Positions 58,765-64,000 of a DNA stretch of 64,000 bases are shown in pieces. Each line of letters begins with the position of its first letter. The first letter of the stretch is position 1. The notes beneath the pieces were generated by a model. It saw only the letters and a program-made list of their open reading frames with translations, was not told where the DNA came from and did not search any database. The translations under genes and the position numbers were made by a program. Source of the DNA: Traorella massiliensis (lineage in GTDB: Bacteria > Bacillota_I > Bacilli_A > Erysipelotrichales > Erysipelotrichaceae); assembly GCF_900104665.1 (NCBI RefSeq), contig NZ_LT629967.1:88141-152140 (forward strand). The letters run 5' to 3'.

Positions 58765-59301
58765 TCACCTCACCTTAACATTGATGTGCTCTTTCATTTT
58801 ATTTAATCTATTGATTGCGGTGTTATCCATTACCTCATCCTGAATCACGACCTTGATACCCGCTATAAGAGAGGGATCAACCTGATAATAACATTCAATC
58901 GGACACTGATACTTGTTTTTTAGCTTTATTTCAAGACGTTGTCTTTCATCTTCACTCAATTTACAGGCACTATAAACAAAAGCCTGTATGATATTAAAAT
59001 ATTCGATATATTTCTGATCAAATTCATCACAGATAGCTGTTGCATACTGAAAACGATTCTTATCAATAAGAACCTTAAGAAAATGAATAAATACAGGATC
59101 CAAAGATTTCCCATATACTTTATCAATACATGCTTTCTTTTCTTTCCTGCTTATCTTTGGATGAGATAAAAGCTGAACAAACTTCTGATCAAAGGTTTCT
59201 TTTAACTCATGCATGATCTGACGATATTCTTTGCACTTACCTTCATCTACAGCGATTTCAAATAAAGCAAGTGCATACGCCTTTGCTAGTGAATCTGTCA
59301 T
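58765..59301 (-). CDS. atpH: F1 ATP synthase delta subunit
   Basis: The 178-residue stator protein connects alpha to the b subunits. It begins [20 protein letters not shown] and ends with the family's [30 protein letters not shown]. It lies two bases from atpF and four from atpA. Confidence 0.95.
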   Translation of the reverse strand: MTDSLAKAYALALFEIAVDEGKCKEYRQIMHELKETFDQKFVQLLSHPKISRKEKKACIDKVYGKSLDPVFIHFLKVLIDKNRFQYATAICDEFDQKYIEYFNIIQAFVYSACKLSEDERQRLEIKLKNKYQCPIECYYQVDPSLIAGIKVVIQDEVMDNTAINRLNKMKEHINVKVR

Positions 59302-59303
59302 AA

Positions 59304-59804
59304 CTATTTATCCTCTTTGATGAACGCTTCAACATAGTTTTTCTGTGTCTCTTCATCAATTTCTTTTTCAAGAATCTTCTGGGCTGCCATAAATGCAACC
59401 TCTGTAATTTCTTCTTGAATCTGCTTCTTTGCATGATGCACTTCTGTTTCAATATCTTGCTGTGCTTTTTCTAGTTTCATCTTTGCCTCAAGCTGAGCTT
59501 TCTCAACAATCTGATCTCTTTGTACATTTGCTTCTTCTCTGGCTTTATCTAAGATTGCATTGGCTTCGGATTTCGCACTTTTCAGCTGTTGAGCATATTT
59601 TTGCTTATATTCTTCAGCCTCTTGTTCACTCTTTTTAGCGTTATCTAACTCATCTTGAATCAGTTTTTTACGATTATCCAGATATTCTAAGACATAATGC
59701 CAAAAATATTTTTTCGCAATAAGACAAATTAAAAGAGTTGATATTAAAATGAGGATCATGTCTGTAAAATTAAGCCGAAGATAATTCTCTATATTAATAT
59801 TCAT
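59304..59804 (-). CDS. atpF: F0 ATP synthase b subunit
   Basis: The 166-residue peripheral stalk protein has one N-terminal membrane helix (about 13-35) and a long charged coiled coil (about 40-155, rich in Glu, Lys, Ala and Gln). GAGG precedes the ATG. Confidence 0.95.
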   Translation of the reverse strand: MNINIENYLRLNFTDMILILISTLLICLIAKKYFWHYVLEYLDNRKKLIQDELDNAKKSEQEAEEYKQKYAQQLKSAKSEANAILDKAREEANVQRDQIVEKAQLEAKMKLEKAQQDIETEVHHAKKQIQEEITEVAFMAAQKILEKEIDEETQKNYVEAFIKEDK

Positions 59805-59822
59805 GATATCCTCACAAACCGC

Positions 59823-60095
<273 letters not shown>

Positions 60096-60812
60096 TTATT
60101 CTTCCGGTAACTCTTGAGCTAGGAAGAATGTTGATAAAGTAAAGAATATATACGTCTGAATAAATCCTGCAAATATATCAAAGTATGCATGCAGGAAAGG
60201 GGTAACTACAAATAAGGCTATTCCTAAACCATTCAAAAAGGAATTCAAAACACTAAATAGTGAATAAACTAATCCCATAATGATCGTACCGCCTAAAAGA
60301 TTTCCAAATAGACGCAAGGAAAGCGATAAAGGCAATGTAAAATCTCCCAGTACGTTTAACGGGAATAATGGCCAAAGCGGTTCACACCATCCCTTTAACT
60401 TACCAATCAGTCCTTTTTCCTTAAGACTTGTTGATTGAATGATCAGCCACATGGTCACTGCCAATGTTACGTTTACGCTTAAATTACTTGTTGGAGGCTG
60501 AAGACCTAAAAGTCCGCTTAGATTGCTTAACAGCATCAAAATCATACAAGTTCCATAAAACCATAAATATTTTCTAGTATTTTTTCCAAGCGAGTTTCCA
60601 ACAATAAATGTAATCAGACCTACTGCCTGTTCAAAAACAAGTACTATACCGCTAGGCGCCTTGCTGATATCTGCTTTTTTAAATTTGTTTCCAGCTGCTA
60701 CCAGCACGATACCTGCCAAAAAACAGATACATAACCAGACTAACACACTGGTATGAATCGCACATTCAAAGTTTCCCAAATGAATTACGATTCCATCAAA
60801 AGCATCATACAA
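60096..60812 (-). CDS. atpB: F0 ATP synthase a subunit
   Basis: The 238-residue membrane protein lines the ion half-channels; the essential Arg is in LSLSLRLFGNLLGG near 160. The likely start is the TTG at 60812, because GGAGGTGAT, a near-perfect Shine-Dalgarno formed by the end of the atpI-like gene, lies seven bases before it. A GTG-ATG pair upstream overlaps this site instead. Confidence 0.93.
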   Translation of the reverse strand: MYDAFDGIVIHLGNFECAIHTSVLVWLCICFLAGIVLVAAGNKFKKADISKAPSGIVLVFEQAVGLITFIVGNSLGKNTRKYLWFYGTCMILMLLSNLSGLLGLQPPTSNLSVNVTLAVTMWLIIQSTSLKEKGLIGKLKGWCEPLWPLFPLNVLGDFTLPLSLSLRLFGNLLGGTIIMGLVYSLFSVLNSFLNGLGIALFVVTPFLHAYFDIFAGFIQTYIFFTLSTFFLAQELPEE

Positions 60813-60816
60813 ATTA

Positions 60817-61170
60817 TCACCTCCCGCCATCACATATCGAATAAATGTAAACGCTTACTTTATGGCATATAAAACCTACTAGTAATCCTAGCAGGTTTGC
60901 TCCCATATAATAACTTAAAACAAACATACACCCATAAAAGAAATATCTTAATAAGTAGCCGAAAAAGGCCGAACGGACACTACTTGCTTCTTGGACCCGA
61001 AACCCCCATTGGACAATCATATTAAAACCAATGAGCCCTATCATACAGCCAAGCCCAATTCCTACTGTAACACTTTTATCCCAAAAAAACAGTGATATCA
61101 GCATTACAACTATAGTAATCCCTATAGAAATCATGCCAACTTTTTTCAACATTCTTAACTTATTTTCCAC
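60817..61170 (-). CDS. atpI: AtpI-like ATP synthase accessory protein
   Basis: The 117-residue protein has four hydrophobic helices and the place and size of AtpI (ATP synthase I), which helps assemble the c ring. The GTG start is preceded by AAGGAG at seven bases and overlaps the upstream small gene. Confidence 0.8.
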   Translation of the reverse strand: MENKLRMLKKVGMISIGITIVVMLISLFFWDKSVTVGIGLGCMIGLIGFNMIVQWGFRVQEASSVRSAFFGYLLRYFFYGCMFVLSYYMGANLLGLLVGFICHKVSVYIYSICDGGR

Positions 61171-61348
61171 AAGATAACTCCTTTACAAGCAGATATAAAC
61201 TTCCAATGACTACATACACAAGAAACAAGATCAGCATCATCGGAGATATATTCAACAAACTATCCAGCTTTAATCCTAGCCAGATTGCGATAAAACTTCC
61301 GATGACAAGACGAGCCATAAATCGATAGACCGCCTTAAATCCACTCAC
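61160..61348 (-). CDS. AtpZ-like small ATP synthase operon protein
   Basis: The 62-residue protein has two hydrophobic helices and the motif AIWLGLKLDSLLN, like the AtpZ/ATPase_gene1 family GxxLGxxLD, small proteins at the start of many Firmicute atp operons and linked to Mg2+/Ca2+ or c-ring assembly. The apparent GTG start overlaps the upp stop by one base and lacks a clear ribosome binding site; an ATG at 61318 is the alternative. Confidence 0.75.
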   Translation of the reverse strand: MSGFKAVYRFMARLVIGSFIAIWLGLKLDSLLNISPMMLILFLVYVVIGSLYLLVKELSCGK

Positions 61349-61968
61349 TACTTAGTACCGAAAATACGATCGCCTGCATCTCCAAGTCCCGGAACGATAT
61401 ATCCCACTTCATTAAGCTTATCATCCAATGCTGCCAGATAGATATCTACATCCGGATGCATATCTTCAACAGCACGAACACCTTCAGGAACACCTACCAG
61501 GCAAACCAGACGAATGTTACGTGCCCCTTGTTTTTTCACCATTGTGATTGCTGCATTGGCACTTCCTCCCGTTGCCAGCATCGGATCTACGATCATAACA
61601 ACTGCGTCTTCCATATTCTTAGGATATTTTGCAAAATATTCATGAGGTTCTAACGTTTCCTCATCACGATATAAACCTATATGTGCCACCTTAGCTGTCG
61701 GAACAAGATCCAGGATACCAGAAACCATTCCTAGCCCTGCTCTTAAAATCGGAACAAGTACAATATCTTTAGATAAAGCTTTAGTTGTACAAGGTCCCAT
61801 AGGTGTTTCAACTTCAATTTTCTTTGTTGGAAAATCACGAGAAATTTCATAAGCCATCAATCCTGCAATTTCGTCAAGATTCTGTCTGAAATCCTTTGTA
61901 GAAGTGTCTTTGTCACGCATAATAGCCAGCTTATGTGTAATTAGTGGATGATCAAGTACTTTTAACAT
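61348..61968 (-). CDS. upp: Uracil phosphoribosyltransferase
   Basis: The 206-residue enzyme makes UMP from uracil and PRPP. It shows [13 protein letters not shown] near 75, the PRPP loop [11 protein letters not shown] (near 127-137) and the uracil-binding end [17 protein letters not shown]. The upp-atp arrangement is common in Firmicutes, and one promoter upstream drives the whole operon. Confidence 0.97.
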   Translation of the reverse strand: MLKVLDHPLITHKLAIMRDKDTSTKDFRQNLDEIAGLMAYEISRDFPTKKIEVETPMGPCTTKALSKDIVLVPILRAGLGMVSGILDLVPTAKVAHIGLYRDEETLEPHEYFAKYPKNMEDAVVMIVDPMLATGGSANAAITMVKKQGARNIRLVCLVGVPEGVRAVEDMHPDVDIYLAALDDKLNEVGYIVPGLGDAGDRIFGTK

Positions 61969-62001
61969 AATTCGTCTTCTCCTTCTTTCTGCATTTAATA
62001 T

Positions 62002-62030
62002 ATTCTACCATTTGTATAACAAATTTCCAA
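62002..62030 (-). promoter_or_regulatory. Promoter of the upp-atp operon
   Basis: TTGGAA (62025-62030), 17 bases and TAGAAT (62002-62007) on the minus strand, about 35 bases before upp. Confidence 0.75.
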
Positions 62031-62118
62031 GTAAATTCGCAGATATAACAGCTTCACCTCACAAACAATCCATCCTTTATTATGAACGGTATTGTTGACA
62101 CCATCAGATTATACCGCT

Positions 62119-62138
62119 TATAGACGATTCCGTCTATA
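62119..62138. repeat. Perfect 8-bp stem palindrome TATAGACG/CGTCTATA
   Basis: A short hairpin with an ATTC loop, followed on the plus strand by a T-rich stretch, lies between the upp promoter and the insertion sequence. It may be the terminator of a gene now separated by the insertion, or an operator. Confidence 0.45.
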
Positions 62139-62205
62139 TTTTAGATCATTTTTTCTTATAGCGTCAACTTCTCAAAAAATTATACATCTATATAAAATGG
62201 ATATG

Positions 62206-63849
62206 TTAATTATTAACTAACATATCCATTTGTTCATTTACAAACTTCCTGTATTCTTCTTCTGTTGCTCCCAGTGCCTTTAATATCTTTTTTTGCTTAT
62301 TTGTCAGTCGATATCTTATATGATATTTCTCATCCGCTAATTTAGTTACTCCCAGCCGTTCATAATCTTTCAATACTTTCGGTACTGTGTACTCTTTTCT
62401 ATTCGTTTTATACAATTCCTTTAATGACTGATAAATCTCATTCCTGATAATCAATGCTATGAATGATACGAACACTTTGCTTTCAAGTTTCTCTTCCGAA
62501 TGTACTCTGAATACATCATTCCCTAAATATGTCTTTTCCATCCTGAATATCTTTTCCACCGCATCCCTATCCCGATATGTTTCCAGCGCTTCTTCTGCAC
62601 TCATCTTTTTTGACGTCACTATCGCAAAATATCCCGCTTTATTTATCAGCTTCATGATTTCGTTATCTTTTCTTTGATAATTCATGAAGTATCCATTCTC
62701 ATCAAATCCCAATCGATAATATTTCTCATAGCTTTTCACATCTTCTGCTTTCTTTATCTTTTTCTCTTTCTTCTTCTCTAACTCCTCATCCATCTTATTG
62801 AATCTGTTATTGATCGTAATCTTTTCTTTTTCCGCTTCTATTCCATTATAATATACATGCACATATTCTTTTTTTCCTGTATTGAATAAATCCTTCTCTA
62901 CTGTCATCCCGTACAGTTCGTATCCCTGCATATAATTTGAATATCCGTTCTTTAATACTGCTCCTGCTTCTTCTGCCGCTTCCTGTATGAACTTTGCATT
63001 CCCCTTCGTCATCAGTATATAGTCATAATTATGCTTTTCGAAATACCTTATATTCCGTAATGAAAAATATCCCCTGTCCAGTATGAATCCTATTTCCCTG
63101 CATCCGTACTGCCGGGCTCTCTCCACCATCTTTTCACATTCCGTATTGTCGATGATGCTTCCCGGAAACAATTCATAGAATAAAGGCACCTGATCCGTCT
63201 GATTATATCCTATTGATAAATTCACTTGCGGTAATTCATCACGATCCTTCGCATGTCCGTATTCTGCCAATTCAAGATTTCCTGCAGCACTGTTCATATT
63301 CGTCGAATCATAAGCTATATAGATTTGCTTCTCAACATGCATATGTACCCACGATCTGATGAACAAATCGATATCCTTTACTTTTATTTTTTTAAACAGT
63401 CTTCCTATCGCATTATCATCGAAGTTCTCTGCACTGAACAATGTGTGATTATATCCATAGTCTTCAAAATACTGCATTACGTTATTTTCGCTCATCATCA
63501 TATATGTCGCTATATCCAGGATCTTGTCCGAATCATCTTTGAAAATCGTCTCCAGCAGTTCTTTTAATCCATTCCCAGCACTTATCTTGTCCGCCACAAA
63601 ATGAGGTCCCGCAATAACGAAGTCTGCTTTATCTCCGGGTTCATTCTGTTCATATGGAAATATTTCAAAATAGTTCCTGTTTGGAATCAGCTTTCCTTCT
63701 TCGTTAAGTTTTCCAATAGCTACTCTTACTGGTCTGGTTTGTTTTAATTCTGGCGAATATTTAACCCTTTGTGTCAAGTACACATAACTGCCACTTCTGC
63801 CTTTTATGATGACTGTTCTTTCAGGTAAATCCACAGGATTTTGATGCAT
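62206..63849 (-). CDS. IS1634/IS4-superfamily DDE transposase
   Basis: The 547-residue protein has the IS1634-type layout: an N-terminal region (KYSPELKQTRPVRVAIGKLNEEG), DDE catalytic domain segments with IAYDSTNMN near 195 and FILDRGYFS near 255, the YREK-like region YRDRDAVEKIFRMEKTYL near 425, and a C-terminal tail. The gene is full length, so the element may be active. GGA lies before the ATG. Confidence 0.9.
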   Translation of the reverse strand: MHQNPVDLPERTVIIKGRSGSYVYLTQRVKYSPELKQTRPVRVAIGKLNEEGKLIPNRNYFEIFPYEQNEPGDKADFVIAGPHFVADKISAGNGLKELLETIFKDDSDKILDIATYMMMSENNVMQYFEDYGYNHTLFSAENFDDNAIGRLFKKIKVKDIDLFIRSWVHMHVEKQIYIAYDSTNMNSAAGNLELAEYGHAKDRDELPQVNLSIGYNQTDQVPLFYELFPGSIIDNTECEKMVERARQYGCREIGFILDRGYFSLRNIRYFEKHNYDYILMTKGNAKFIQEAAEEAGAVLKNGYSNYMQGYELYGMTVEKDLFNTGKKEYVHVYYNGIEAEKEKITINNRFNKMDEELEKKKEKKIKKAEDVKSYEKYYRLGFDENGYFMNYQRKDNEIMKLINKAGYFAIVTSKKMSAEEALETYRDRDAVEKIFRMEKTYLGNDVFRVHSEEKLESKVFVSFIALIIRNEIYQSLKELYKTNRKEYTVPKVLKDYERLGVTKLADEKYHIRYRLTNKQKKILKALGATEEEYRKFVNEQMDMLVNN

Positions 63850-63863
63850 AAAATCATCCTTTC

Positions 63864-63888
63864 TATAGATGTATATTTATACATCTAT
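63864..63888. repeat. Internal palindrome built from the IS terminal repeat
   Basis: TATAGATGTATA-TT-TATACATCTAT repeats the IS end sequence as a palindrome 15 bases upstream of the transposase start, a possible binding site for transposase autoregulation. Confidence 0.65.
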
Positions 63889-63911
63889 TATATCATACTC
63901 TTTCCGAACAG

Positions 63912-63960
63912 AAAAGCTCAAATACGCTTATTTTATCACCTATTTGAGCTATTTATATTT
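63912..63960. terminator. Hairpin with T tract near the IS right end
   Basis: A 10-bp stem AGCTCAAATA/TATTTGAGCT with a T-rich tail on the plus strand. In insertion sequences such hairpins often block transcription entering from outside. Confidence 0.55.
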
Positions 63961-64000
63961 TTTCTTTTTTATAGATGTATAAAACTAAATTAAGTTAACG

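Larger units (their letters stand above)
62180..63982 (-). mobile_element. IS1634-like insertion sequence, about 1.8 kb
   Basis: Terminal inverted repeats TTATACATCTATA at 62180-62192 and its complement at 63970-63982 enclose one intact transposase gene. The element sits about 210 bases upstream of upp and points the same way. I cannot define a target duplication because both flanks are A/T runs. A palindrome made of the same end sequence lies in front of the transposase gene. Confidence 0.8.

Overview
The window is AT-rich, low-GC Firmicute DNA. It carries sporulation genes (spoIIE, spoIID, spoIIQ), the clustered chromosomal genes rpsF-ssb-rpsR-yybS-gdpP-rplI-dnaB-yycJ-rlmH, an mbl-type mreB next to a tagO/wecA-type gene, and a complete F-type ATP synthase operon behind upp. 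Gene order and protein style suggest an anaerobic gut spore-former of the Erysipelotrichia/Coprobacillaceae type (Clostridium innocuum-like). This placement is inference, not a database result.

Layout. Positions 1-7.3 kb hold the start of an hpt-like gene, tilS, spoIIE with a Spo0A-type box, an orphan MazF/PemK-like gene, two small membrane-protein genes and a flavodoxin plus two unknown membrane proteins. Positions 7.3-10.7 kb hold a GntR/FadR-regulated sugar-acid operon (IlvD/Edd dehydratase plus KduD-like dehydrogenase). Positions 10.7-23 kb are core wall, sporulation and replication genes. Positions 23-31.5 kb are accessory: two near-identical HigA-like antitoxin genes bracket an orphan AAA ATPase with a nuclease-like tail and an alpha-glucoside PTS locus (EIIA, antiterminator, YdjC/ChbG deacetylase, EIIBC, GH4 phospho-glucosidase). 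That locus is controlled by two RAT/terminator switches, one of which lies inside the coding end of the antiterminator gene.

Positions 31.5-46.5 kb are the most unusual part. A lactose/cellobiose-class PTS (separate A, B and C proteins), a GH1 6-phospho-beta-glucosidase, a PRD regulator, a DUF3284-like protein, an RDD membrane protein and two unknown small proteins are mixed with four large FMN/4Fe-4S/FAD old-yellow-enzyme reductases. In all four reductases the usual Tyr proton donor is replaced (Ser in two, Trp in two). Three minus-strand promoters carry the same inverted repeat, TTGC-N11-GCAA, at exactly the same distance from the -35 box, and one promoter has a second upstream copy. The regulator gene is broken here by a perfect 14-bp tandem duplication; removing one copy restores the frame. 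I read this as a candidate system that imports beta-glucosides and reduces their aglycones, possibly as electron acceptors.

Positions 46.5-51.8 kb hold an M29 aminopeptidase, a TldD/TldE pair and a cation/proton antiporter. Positions 51.9-52.7 kb have no protein gene but hold a candidate small RNA and two tandem copies of a structured RNA with a covarying closing stem. Positions 52.7-54.5 kb hold a frameshifted metallopeptidase-like gene, a GNAT and a HAD phosphatase. Positions 54.6-62 kb are the atp operon; its c subunit has a two-carboxylate, Na+-type ion site. The window ends with a complete IS1634-like insertion sequence upstream of upp.
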